Under the pieces are notes generated by a model, which worked only from the letters and a program-made list of their open reading frames with translations, did no database searches and had not been told where the DNA came from. A DNA stretch of 64,000 bases from Flavipsychrobacter sp. (GTDB lineage: Bacteria > Bacteroidota > Bacteroidia > Chitinophagales > Chitinophagaceae). Where the stretch lies: contig JAEUVZ010000019.1 of the NCBI GenBank assembly GCA_016786665.1, positions 114,329 to 178,328 of the forward strand, read 5' to 3'. How positions within the stretch are numbered: the first letter of the stretch is position 1; each line of letters opens with the position of its first letter. This document shows positions 51,234-59,800 of this stretch, piece by piece. The position numbers were made by a program, and so were the translations under genes.

Positions 51234-51241
51234 CAAATATA
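51234..51241 (-). promoter_or_regulatory. -7 box (TATATTTG) of hppA
   Basis: CAAATATA on the plus strand, 30 bp before the hppA ATG. Confidence 0.45.
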
Positions 51242-51343
51242 GCATCTTGCAGCATAAAATCATAAGCATTATATATTTATCCACACACCGTGAATACATA
51301 TATTTTAATATATAAGCACAGGGTGTTATTATTGTCGTTATTG

Positions 51344-51351
51344 TATTTTTG
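51344..51351 (+). promoter_or_regulatory. -7 box (TATTTTTG) of ECF sigma gene
   Basis: TATTTTTG, 5 bp before the ATG at 51357. It implies an almost leaderless mRNA. Confidence 0.4.
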
Positions 51352-51356
51352 GATTA

Positions 51357-51941
51357 ATGAAAGGTAAAACAGAGATGGTACCCGATTACAGGCGCTTGCT
51401 GGACGAAGAATTGGTGCGCCGATATGCCGAAAAAGGTGAGCAGGGGGCTTTTTTAGCGCTCTTTGAGCGGTATGGGCACATTGCATTAGGTATTTGTTTC
51501 AATCATTACAGCAGTTCACAGCTGGCGAAGGAGGCAACCCAGAAGATCTTTATCAAAATGATAGAGGACATGCGCACCGCCACTATCGATAAGTTCAAGC
51601 CCTGGCTGCTCAAGTCCATCAACAATTACATAGCCTGGAATTCTACCAACACCGTTCCCGTTAAGCAGAACCGGATTATCGCTCACTCACAGCTGGAGTT
51701 TGAAGAAGTGGACAGCCGGTACGAAGACGACAACGTGGCCGACCTTATCTACACCATCATACAACGCCTGGAGCGCGACCAGAAAGAATGCATAGAGCTG
51801 TTCTACTTTAACAGGAAAGACCACATCCTTATTGCCAATGCTACCGGGCATACGCCGGAGCAGGTGAAAGGATACATACAGAAGGGAAAGATTTTCATAA
51901 AACATAAGGTGCAGGAAGCCTTGAGACACGTGCGGCCATGA
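51357..51941 (+). CDS. RNA polymerase ECF sigma factor
   Basis: 194 residues. Region 2: EELVRRYAEKGEQGAFLALF, then HYSSSQLAKEATQKIFIKMI (2.3-2.4 equivalent), region 4: IIQRLERDQKECIELFYFNR, HILIANATGHTPEQVKGYIQ and KGKIFIKHKVQEAL as the C-terminal helix-turn-helix. Typical ECF size with no extra domain. It overlaps the next gene by ATGA; that gene has an anti-sigma zinc motif, so the two form a cognate pair (inference from arrangement). Confidence 0.9.
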   Translation: MKGKTEMVPDYRRLLDEELVRRYAEKGEQGAFLALFERYGHIALGICFNHYSSSQLAKEATQKIFIKMIEDMRTATIDKFKPWLLKSINNYIAWNSTNTVPVKQNRIIAHSQLEFEEVDSRYEDDNVADLIYTIIQRLERDQKECIELFYFNRKDHILIANATGHTPEQVKGYIQKGKIFIKHKVQEALRHVRP

Positions 51942-53086
51942 TAAAGGAAGATGTAAAACATATTTTCGACAGAAGTGCCTGCTTAACGAAGAAACAGATA
52001 GAAACATACCTGGCAGGCAACATGATAACCGAAGAGGTGTATGCCGTAGAGCACCACATCAATGGGTGCCCGCTGTGCAGCATGGCGCTGGATGGTATGC
52101 AGCTGCGCAAAGATGCGCTGGAGGTAGTAGGGCAGCTGAACGCCGACTTTCTGCAGGCGCCGCTCGATGCGGCGGCACAGCCGGCGCAGTCGGCTACCTC
52201 TGCCTATCTCAAGAACCTGAAGCCGAAGGAAGTGGCCGGGAAGCCGCTGATGACGGGCCTGAAGCTGCTGGGCGGTATAGCCGCATGCGCGGGCATACTC
52301 TGGTTTGTACAGAAGGCAAGCAAAGACAAGGCGCCGGAAACAAACCGCGAAGAAGAAGTGGTAACAGTGGCCACCGCCCCGCAAACCGAAGAACAATCGG
52401 TAGTGGTGGAAGAGCCGCTGATGGCCGAGACGCCAACCGAAGTAGTGGAAGAGCCGGTACCGCAACCCCAGCCGGTAACCTCAGCTCCGGCAACGGCGCA
52501 GCCTGCGGTTACCACACCTGCGCCAACGGTGAAGATAGGGCCGCCACCACCGGCGGATGTTAAGAAGCCCACCGTGCCGCCGGCCACCACCGCAAAAACG
52601 CCGGTGCCTGCGAAGCCGGCGCCCGTTACCGCTGCCAAGCCGGTGCTAACTCCGCCACTGAAGCCAAACCCGGTGGCAACGCCGCCGCCCGTAGTGCGCG
52701 AAGAGGAACCCCGCCCACAGCCCGTAGCAAAGCAGGAAGAACCCAGGCCTCAGCCCAAAGAAGAACCGAAGCCACCGCCACCATCGCCAAAGAAGGAGGA
52801 AGCGGAGGAACTTCCCTCCGACCCGCTCGCGGCGGGACGCGCGCTGATGGAAAAGCGAAACTATAACGCAGCCATTGGCAAAATGCGCAACGAAATGCGC
52901 AGCAACAACAAGGCCCGCCGGCAGGAGGCCGTCATGCTGGTAGCCCGCTGCTACCAGGGCCTGGGCAACAAAGAACGGGCTAAAGAGCTGCTCAGCTCCA
53001 TCGTAGACGAAGGCGGCCCGGAAAAGAAGAACGCCAAGAAAATGCTGAAAGAGGTGGATAAGAATGCAGTGAAAGGTGATGAGTAA
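51938..53086 (+). CDS. Transmembrane anti-sigma factor with zinc motif and periplasmic TPR end
   Basis: 382 residues. Residues 16-50 carry a zinc-anti-sigma motif HINGCPLC (His40-x3-Cys44-x2-Cys47). One membrane helix at ~106-124 (GLKLLGGIAACAGILWFVQ). Then a long periplasmic Pro/Ala/Thr/Glu-rich linker (~135-285) and a C-terminal TPR-like region (~290-370: LMEKRNYNAAIGKMRNEMRS, AVMLVARCYQGLGNKERAKE). The layout suggests a signal sensed by the TPR part passing across the inner membrane to release the sigma factor. Signal and regulon unknown. Its TAA is directly followed by the next ATG. Confidence 0.83.
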   Translation: MIKEDVKHIFDRSACLTKKQIETYLAGNMITEEVYAVEHHINGCPLCSMALDGMQLRKDALEVVGQLNADFLQAPLDAAAQPAQSATSAYLKNLKPKEVAGKPLMTGLKLLGGIAACAGILWFVQKASKDKAPETNREEEVVTVATAPQTEEQSVVVEEPLMAETPTEVVEEPVPQPQPVTSAPATAQPAVTTPAPTVKIGPPPPADVKKPTVPPATTAKTPVPAKPAPVTAAKPVLTPPLKPNPVATPPPVVREEEPRPQPVAKQEEPRPQPKEEPKPPPPSPKKEEAEELPSDPLAAGRALMEKRNYNAAIGKMRNEMRSNNKARRQEAVMLVARCYQGLGNKERAKELLSSIVDEGGPEKKNAKKMLKEVDKNAVKGDE

Positions 53087-53758
53087 ATGAGCGTTCGGTT
53101 AATTAGTAGAGAAGAAGCGTTTGAACGTAGTCCTGTTCTTGCCAATGCTGTCATCGGTTGGCAGCAAGCAGAATATAATGATGTGAAAAATGATCTTGAT
53201 GCAGAAGATTTGGAATGGTTTAAGGAACGTCTTGACAATGTTTCTAGTGCTAATCCTGAAATTGAGTATTGCGGTGAAATACTTTTAGCGCCTCAAGAAA
53301 ACACACTAGAGTCTTTGTTGTCAGCTTTTCAAACACTGAATGACAGACTCCAAGTAAAAGAAGTGATCTTTATTCCTGTTTTTAAAGATTCATGGCTAAG
53401 ACAGAGTCATAGCTATTCTCCTGTAAAAAAAGCGTTAGAATATATTGAAAGAGTTGTTGTTGATAAGGACTATTTTGAGGGGATTGTAGCTGATAGTACG
53501 GATCTCAAAGAAATGCTGACTAGTATTTTCTGGATAAGTCGTTGTTGTGCTTCCATGTGTGATATATATTGCTCTTTATCTGGTACAAGGATAACATTCT
53601 CTATTTGCAAGTATGGTGTTCTTCATTTCACCTTGTACAATGAAAAGGAAAAAGATAATTTTAAATTATGTTTGCTTGGATCGGGTCTCAAGCAAACAGA
53701 AAAGTGCTCCGACATATACTCCGAAACTGCCATCACAGGTCGGCAAATAATAGTTTAG
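53087..53758 (+). CDS. AT-rich hypothetical protein
   Basis: 223 residues, no recognised domain. No signal peptide or membrane helix. Charged N-terminal half (LDAEDLEWFKERLDNVSS), six Cys scattered, including SRCCASMCDIYC near 166-177. The ATG begins immediately after the stop of the anti-sigma gene, so it is read from the same transcript or by re-initiation. Base composition is clearly AT-richer than the neighbours (GAT/AAA/TTT codons prevail), pointing to later acquisition. A toxin-immunity protein is one possibility, without evidence. Confidence 0.7.
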   Translation: MSVRLISREEAFERSPVLANAVIGWQQAEYNDVKNDLDAEDLEWFKERLDNVSSANPEIEYCGEILLAPQENTLESLLSAFQTLNDRLQVKEVIFIPVFKDSWLRQSHSYSPVKKALEYIERVVVDKDYFEGIVADSTDLKEMLTSIFWISRCCASMCDIYCSLSGTRITFSICKYGVLHFTLYNEKEKDNFKLCLLGSGLKQTEKCSDIYSETAITGRQIIV

Positions 53759-53814
53759 GGGTATATATAGTGTGATTACCTATCCCCCATCTTTTCGTAT
53801 TTTCATGCCCGATT

Positions 53815-56800
53815 ATGAAGAAGGTTTTACTCGCTGTTTCGGGGCTGCTGTTGGGGTTATCAGCCATCGCCCAGGATTTCAATACCATATACCGCAATAC
53901 GCAAAATCCGCACTACTGGAAGAACCGGCCACCCCACAAGGCATACTGGCAGCAAGACGTACACTACAAGATAAACGCCGCCATAGACGAAACAAAGCAT
54001 TTCATCTCCGGCGATGAAACACTGGAGTATTGGAATAATTCCCCTGATACGCTTCGCGAGGTGTTCTTCCACCTCTACCAGGAAGCGTTCGTCAGCAATT
54101 CTTACCTGCATGCGCTGGAGAAAAAAGTCAAGTTCAAACCGCGCCTGGGTAGCTACGAGAAGCAAGGGCTGGGCATGGAAATAGACAACGTAGCGGTCAA
54201 CGACCGCACCGCCTTTATAGAGCTCGATAATACCATTATGAAAGTGCAGCTGGACGAACCACTGCAACCGGGTGAAAAGCTGAAACTGGATATTAAGTTC
54301 CGCACTTACTGGGACAATGGCGCTACCCGCCGCCGCATGAAGATGTATCCCGCATGGGGCTTTATGCACTACAACGGCGTGCAGTGGTACCCCAAGGTAT
54401 GTGTGTACGACGCTAAGTTTGGCTGGGATACCTACCAGCACCTGAACAAGGAATTCTACGGAGAGTTTGGCTCCTTCGACGTCACGCTCGATTTTCCCTC
54501 CAATTATATAGTGGAAGCTACGGGAGACCTGGTGAACCGCAAGCAGGTGCTGCCCGATACACTACGCGCCCGGCTGGACCTGAAAAATTTTGCCCTTAAG
54601 CCCGCCAATGAACCACCTTCAATAATCATCCCCTATAATAAGGGCGAGCGCAAAAAGTGGCGCTTTGTGGCCAACAATGTACACGACTTCGCCTTTACCG
54701 CCGACCCCTCTTACCGCATCGCCACTACCTACTGGAAAGGCATAGAGTGCGTAGGTATAGCCCAGGAGCCGCACGCGGCCGGCTGGCAGAACAGTGCCGA
54801 ATACGTGGCCAAAATCATACAGACCTTCTCCGAGGATATTGGTATGTATGCCTATCCTAAAATGGTGGCCGCAGATGCCGCCGACGGGATGGAATACCCC
54901 ATGATAACCCTGGACGGCGGAAGCGACCCCGGCTACAGGGGGCTGCTGGTGCACGAGATAGGCCACAACTGGTTCTACGGAATGGTGGGCAGCAACGAAA
55001 CCTACCGCGCCGCTATGGACGAAGGCTTCACGCAGTTCCTCACGGCTTGGGGAATGCGGAAGATAGATGGCGACTACATAGTGGAGAAAAAGCCGAAAGG
55101 ATACAAGGGTAAATTCTACGAGCCTACCGAGGTGCTGGATGCGCGGGTCTTTAAAGGGTACCACATGGCTGCGCTCAACCGGAATGAATTGCCGCTGAAT
55201 ACCCACTCCAACGATTTTAACGATGCCCTCCACCACGAAGGGGGCTACGGACAGGTGTATTACAAAACGGCTAGCATGCTCTACAACCTGCAATACGTGC
55301 TGGGCGATGAATTGTTCCAGGATGCGATGAAGCATTATTTCAGCCAATGGAAGATAGCACACCCGTATTTTGAGGATTTCCGCAACTCCATCATCAGCTA
55401 TACTCATACCGACCTCAATTGGTTTTTTGACCAGTGGTTGGAAACCACAAAAACCATCGACTACAAAATAGGCCGGGTAAAGCGCATTAATGGAACGGAC
55501 AGCTTCGCGGTTACCTTCAAGAGGAAAGGGGAAATGCAGATGCCCATTGATTTTACCGTTACGGATAAGGACGGCAGCAAGCATAATTTCTACATTCCCA
55601 ATACCTGGTTCGCAAAGCGCACCGATGCCATAACGCTGCCCAAGTGGTATGGTTGGAGCCGCATACAACCGGAGTACACGGCCAAAATTTTTATTCCCGC
55701 AGGCATCAAGGCCATACAGATAGATACTACCTACCGCCTGGCCGACAAATACATGGTGAACAACTACAAGACGAAGGGGCTGCCCCTGAGCCCCGGCGCG
55801 TTCCGCCTGAAGCTGGATGGCGGGCTCAACGCACCTGCCGACCGCAAAAAAGTGCGCCTGTACGTAAGGCCCGATGCCTGGTGGAATCCTGTAGATGGTA
55901 TAAAGGCGGGACTGCACCTGGAAAGCGACTACATGGCCAGCATACACAAGCTGGATATCACCGCCTGGTGGAACACCCACGTGTTGCAAGACTACCAGTA
56001 TGTAGGTTTTAAAAGCGAGGGCTACTACGACCGCTACCAGGCCTTCAACTACTCGTTTAACTACGAGACGCCGCTATCGCTGAAGAACCCGCGCCTGCAG
56101 GTGCGCATCAACAGCCGCCTGCTGGATGGCGCCTGGCTGCACCGGGCTGGCTTTAACTGGCAGGCTACCGACAATAACACCATCAGCCTTTACTGGCAGT
56201 CTATGTGGCGACAGACGGGTTATGACTTCGACTACCTCCTTTATCCCCTGGAGTGGAGCAGCGACCGCAGCCGCCGGAATACTTCGCTCAACGCCTCTTG
56301 GACACACCGGTACAAATACCTGAACGGCAACGGGGCCTATACACTCAGCCTGCGTGCGCCTATACTGGCGGGTAACAACGGTGCGTTTAATTATTCCTAT
56401 GCCCAGTTTGAGAGCATTAACCACAATCGGGTAGGCAAGCTGGATATACGTACCCGCCTGTTTGCCCGCTACGGCATGGGCGATGTGTTGCCCTATGAGA
56501 GCGCGCTCTTTGCCGCCGGTGCCAATCCCGAAGAGCTGATGGAGAACAAATTCACTCGCAGCAAAGGATTTATGCCGGATGACTGGGCAGCCTATTCGGC
56601 AACAGAGATGGGGCGTTTTCAGCAGGGTGGCGGACTCAACCTGCGCGGCTATGCCGGCTACTACATAGCCGACGACCGCGGCGGCACTACAATGATAGCC
56701 TACAAAGGACGAAGCGGCCTGGCCGGTAATATTGAAGTAGACATGGACGACTACATAAAGCTGAAGCCCAAATTTACCCGCAATTGGCTGCACACCGATG

Positions 56801-57069
56801 TGTACCTCTTTGCCGATGCGGGCATTATGGAACTGAGCAATTTTGATACGGCCAACATACACGCCATACTCCCAACGGCCATGTGGAGCGACCTGCGCGT
56901 AGACGCGGGCCTGGGCATAGCACTGACCATTAAGCGCTGGGGCGTATTCGATAAGGCGAAACCGCTTACACTGCGGGTGGATTTCCCCTTCTTTGTCAAC
57001 CGCCTGCCCTTCGGCGCTACCAACTACACCGACTTCCGTTGGGTCATTGGTATCAATCGTTCGTTCTAA
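53815..57069 (+). CDS. M1 family metallopeptidase fused to Omp85-like outer-membrane barrel
   Basis: 1084 residues, far longer than a ~600-residue M1 catalytic unit. Signal peptide to AIAQ (~20). M1 domain: GMEYPMITLDG in place of GAMEN, zinc motif HEIGHNWFYG near 380 with the third ligand in MDEGFTQF 18 residues later. From ~660 to the end the protein is beta-rich and ends in Phe (WVIGINRSF), as outer-membrane barrels do; GGGLNLRGYAGY (~945) resembles the conserved (V/L)RG(F/Y) motif of Omp85/BamA, and DFPFFVNRLPFG the end strands. Inference: the peptidase is displayed from the barrel on the periplasmic or surface side. A terminator follows. Confidence 0.8.
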   Translation: MKKVLLAVSGLLLGLSAIAQDFNTIYRNTQNPHYWKNRPPHKAYWQQDVHYKINAAIDETKHFISGDETLEYWNNSPDTLREVFFHLYQEAFVSNSYLHALEKKVKFKPRLGSYEKQGLGMEIDNVAVNDRTAFIELDNTIMKVQLDEPLQPGEKLKLDIKFRTYWDNGATRRRMKMYPAWGFMHYNGVQWYPKVCVYDAKFGWDTYQHLNKEFYGEFGSFDVTLDFPSNYIVEATGDLVNRKQVLPDTLRARLDLKNFALKPANEPPSIIIPYNKGERKKWRFVANNVHDFAFTADPSYRIATTYWKGIECVGIAQEPHAAGWQNSAEYVAKIIQTFSEDIGMYAYPKMVAADAADGMEYPMITLDGGSDPGYRGLLVHEIGHNWFYGMVGSNETYRAAMDEGFTQFLTAWGMRKIDGDYIVEKKPKGYKGKFYEPTEVLDARVFKGYHMAALNRNELPLNTHSNDFNDALHHEGGYGQVYYKTASMLYNLQYVLGDELFQDAMKHYFSQWKIAHPYFEDFRNSIISYTHTDLNWFFDQWLETTKTIDYKIGRVKRINGTDSFAVTFKRKGEMQMPIDFTVTDKDGSKHNFYIPNTWFAKRTDAITLPKWYGWSRIQPEYTAKIFIPAGIKAIQIDTTYRLADKYMVNNYKTKGLPLSPGAFRLKLDGGLNAPADRKKVRLYVRPDAWWNPVDGIKAGLHLESDYMASIHKLDITAWWNTHVLQDYQYVGFKSEGYYDRYQAFNYSFNYETPLSLKNPRLQVRINSRLLDGAWLHRAGFNWQATDNNTISLYWQSMWRQTGYDFDYLLYPLEWSSDRSRRNTSLNASWTHRYKYLNGNGAYTLSLRAPILAGNNGAFNYSYAQFESINHNRVGKLDIRTRLFARYGMGDVLPYESALFAAGANPEELMENKFTRSKGFMPDDWAAYSATEMGRFQQGGGLNLRGYAGYYIADDRGGTTMIAYKGRSGLAGNIEVDMDDYIKLKPKFTRNWLHTDVYLFADAGIMELSNFDTANIHAILPTAMWSDLRVDAGLGIALTIKRWGVFDKAKPLTLRVDFPFFVNRLPFGATNYTDFRWVIGINRSF

Positions 57070-57089
57070 AAGCAAATACTTAGGGTACG

Positions 57090-57118
57090 GGGCAGGGTGC
57101 AAATCCTGCCCTTTTTTA
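57090..57118 (+). terminator. Intrinsic terminator after M1 peptidase gene
   Basis: GGGCAGG, 8-base loop, CCTGCCC, then six T. It lies 20 bp past the stop codon. Confidence 0.75.
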
Positions 57119-57247
57119 TGCCGGTATTTACATCACATTATAGATGCGTGAGGGGGGCGGGAATAGGGATGCGGGAGATTGTTTCGTTCCTTGCAGCACA
57201 ATGGTTGGACTGTTAAGGTACTGTCTATGCGGGAATAATACCTAAAC

Positions 57248-57288
57248 AAAGAAGCCGTCCCTGCATTAAGCGGAGACGGCTTCTTTAG
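57248..57288 (-). terminator. Terminator downstream of reprolysin-like gene
   Basis: AAAGAAGCCGTC and GACGGCTTCTTT pair over a 15-base loop. It lies just beyond the gene's stop at 57311 on the minus strand; the plus-strand side also ends in T, so it could serve both. Confidence 0.7.
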
Positions 57289-57310
57289 TATGTGGCTCTT
57301 GAGAGATATT

Positions 57311-59620
57311 TTACTTCTTCAGTATGCTACCGGTAAATGTTTGGATAGCTCCCGTTACACGGTAGAAATAGATACCCGCTGCACCCATCTGGTCGCCGGA
57401 TATTTCATTCGACTCTCCCGCTTTCAGTATCTGTGCGTGTACCATTTTGCCGTCGGTGGTGTACACCTGTACGGTCATGTCGCCATTGCCGGCGGGCACT
57501 ACTATATTCCAGCTGGAGCTGAACGGATTCGGGTACACTTCAATGTCTCCGGCAGGCGTGGTACCTACGCTCAGCGGGTGGAGGTAATTGATAAAACCGG
57601 TACCACCTACCAGCGATGTGGTTTGGTACTGCGCAAACTGGCCGCTTCCCGCCGGGCTCGATTTCCAGCTGGTGGTAGTAGGGTTAGGGCCATTGTAGTA
57701 CAGTTTCATGTTGGTGTTGGTAGCCCCTGTAAGGCCTGAAGCAGGGTTAGGGTCTACACCGGCGGAAGTGAGGTTGTAGAATATAAAGTTGGCCAGGGTA
57801 GCCGGTGCGCCCGGTACGCTGCCATCCACGTCGCTCACGTCGGTCATAGTGAAGGGCACATATACATCTACGGCGGTAGATGGTTGCGCAAGGGGAGTCA
57901 TTGTCCAGTAGCGGCGCATGGCGAATTCAGTGCCGGCGGGCATACCGGTTCCCGTAGGCAGATTGAACGACTGGCCACTACCGGTACCATATCCGCTCAG
58001 TGCGGAGCCCCGCACCACAAAGCCCGTCTGGTCCAGGTCGCCAATGTTGTTGCTGCCTTTCTTTATCTTCAGGATAATGCGGTCGCCCGATGTATCTGCG
58101 TTCACGCCATCGTTCCAGTAATAGGTGATGCCGGCCGGGTCGGTACATTCGCGGTTCGCATTAGAGAGTATGGTGCTGGTGGTAGGTATGCTGGGCGCGT
58201 ACATCACCGGGCAATTCTTGGAATTAACCCGTGAACGTATGCGGTTGCCCGGTTGTGTACCAAAGCCATTGGCCAGCAGCACGCCACACCCTTGCATCAG
58301 GTGGCAATAGCTCATGATGGTACCTTTAGCCGTAGGGCAGCTAGGGCCCAGTAAGGTACAGGGGCCATCTTCCAGGTTATAGCAACCGTCTATAGCTTTA
58401 CCGTTGTTGGTAGTGTAGCCGGTGGTGTTCCACGAGCAGGAGTGCGTGTGCGGAGAGCCCAGGTTGTGGCCTATTTCGTGCGCGGTGGCGGCGGTATTCC
58501 AGGTATAGGTAGGGAAGCCCTGCGCATTGGCGGTATTCACGTTCATAAAGGCATAGGGGCCAAAGTGGTTGCCCTGCCAGGTAGCATAGCTGTCGCAAAG
58601 TACATCCAGCCAGGCCACACCGCCCATGCCACCTCCGCGGGTACTGAACAGCATGGCCAGGTTAGAGTTCTGCATGTTGTTCTGGGTCACTTCGCCAAAC
58701 TTGTTCAGGAAGTTGAACGAAGAGCTGGTAGAAAGCGATTGGTACTGGTCGGATGCGGTATTGATTACGATCTTGTTCAGGGCTACATAGATACCCTCGT
58801 TGCGGTAGATAGTAGATACCACGTTGAAGATACCGGTTACCCAGTTGGTAACGGTAGTGCTGTTCTGGTTTTTAGCCAGGTAGGCGGCGTAGTCCACCCG
58901 CAGGTAGATAGTCACTTCCTTACAGCTGTTGAATACGTTTTTGGCCAGGTTGTCGGCATCCGGAATGTTGTCGGGTCCCATTTTAGGCAGTTGGTCGGTT
59001 CCGCATCCGGGTCCTTCCGGTGCTATAGTCAGGTCGGCGTCGTTATACAGTATGTAGTGGGGGTTGCCGGCATCCTGGGTTTCCAGGGTGTTGGGCACCA
59101 TGGCAAAGTTCCCCACTTCAGGAATGGAGAACAGGCCATACACTTCGTTGTTAAAGAACGAGAACGCCGCTATAGAGCCAGGTATGCCTTCCACCACACC
59201 GCGGTAGTACAGGCCCTTGCTATAGCTAAATGGGGTAACCCGCTGCATGTCGTCTTCATCTACGCCGAAAGCGCCGGTCAGGAAAGAGTATTGGGTAAGG
59301 GCTATTTTATATTCGCCGCCCTGTGGGTTGGGGATGGTCAGGATGATGTCGCGGTTCTTTTCATCCATGAACCGGCCCAGGTTGGCGAAGTTCAGGTTAA
59401 AGAAGGAAGCGCGGGTTACTGCCTTAGAGGCTTTCTCCATGCTCATATTCTTATCGGCCGCCCATATATCGCCTACCGGTTTAAATTCGTACTGGCTTTT
59501 TTCGCGGTCGATCATTGCCTGCAGAGGGGCGTGTCCGTCATAAGCCATTGCTGATACCCCGGTAAGGCACACTGCTGCAATCGCGAGTAATGCCTTTTTC
59601 AAAAATAAATTTTTAATCAT
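57311..59620 (-). CDS. Reprolysin-like (M12B/M72-type) T9SS-secreted metallopeptidase
   Basis: 769 residues from ATG (MIKNLFLKK); a GTG one codon earlier is less likely. Signal peptide ends near SAMA (~26). Propeptide-like region to ~200, then the zinc catalytic domain: TAATAHEIGHNLGSPHTHSC near 376-395 (HExxHxxGxxH) and Met-turn GTIMSYCHL near 435. The last ~80 residues, EVYPNPFSSSWNIVVPAG ... GIYFYRVTG ... FTGSILKK, form a type-A T9SS sorting domain. Predicted secreted endopeptidase exported by T9SS, whose components are encoded at 34.8-41 kb. Confidence 0.92.
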   Translation of the reverse strand: MIKNLFLKKALLAIAAVCLTGVSAMAYDGHAPLQAMIDREKSQYEFKPVGDIWAADKNMSMEKASKAVTRASFFNLNFANLGRFMDEKNRDIILTIPNPQGGEYKIALTQYSFLTGAFGVDEDDMQRVTPFSYSKGLYYRGVVEGIPGSIAAFSFFNNEVYGLFSIPEVGNFAMVPNTLETQDAGNPHYILYNDADLTIAPEGPGCGTDQLPKMGPDNIPDADNLAKNVFNSCKEVTIYLRVDYAAYLAKNQNSTTVTNWVTGIFNVVSTIYRNEGIYVALNKIVINTASDQYQSLSTSSSFNFLNKFGEVTQNNMQNSNLAMLFSTRGGGMGGVAWLDVLCDSYATWQGNHFGPYAFMNVNTANAQGFPTYTWNTAATAHEIGHNLGSPHTHSCSWNTTGYTTNNGKAIDGCYNLEDGPCTLLGPSCPTAKGTIMSYCHLMQGCGVLLANGFGTQPGNRIRSRVNSKNCPVMYAPSIPTTSTILSNANRECTDPAGITYYWNDGVNADTSGDRIILKIKKGSNNIGDLDQTGFVVRGSALSGYGTGSGQSFNLPTGTGMPAGTEFAMRRYWTMTPLAQPSTAVDVYVPFTMTDVSDVDGSVPGAPATLANFIFYNLTSAGVDPNPASGLTGATNTNMKLYYNGPNPTTTSWKSSPAGSGQFAQYQTTSLVGGTGFINYLHPLSVGTTPAGDIEVYPNPFSSSWNIVVPAGNGDMTVQVYTTDGKMVHAQILKAGESNEISGDQMGAAGIYFYRVTGAIQTFTGSILKK

Positions 59621-59800
59621 CACTGATTCAGTTAATAAAAAGTTCTTAAATAATGTTTAACACCCGGAAAGGCGGTTTCGATGGTGGGGGTGAATTAGGA
59701 AGGTTTGAAAATAGCAAAAAATCACCATTATCAGGTGATTTTTTGTAATAATAGTCAGATTTTAATGTCGTATTAATGCGAAAACATAATATGGCGAATA

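Noticed and set aside
54619..55989. 456-codon minus-strand open frame inside the M1 peptidase gene
   Set aside because: It is a GC-driven antisense shadow: the plus strand has the zinc motif, signal peptide and terminator.
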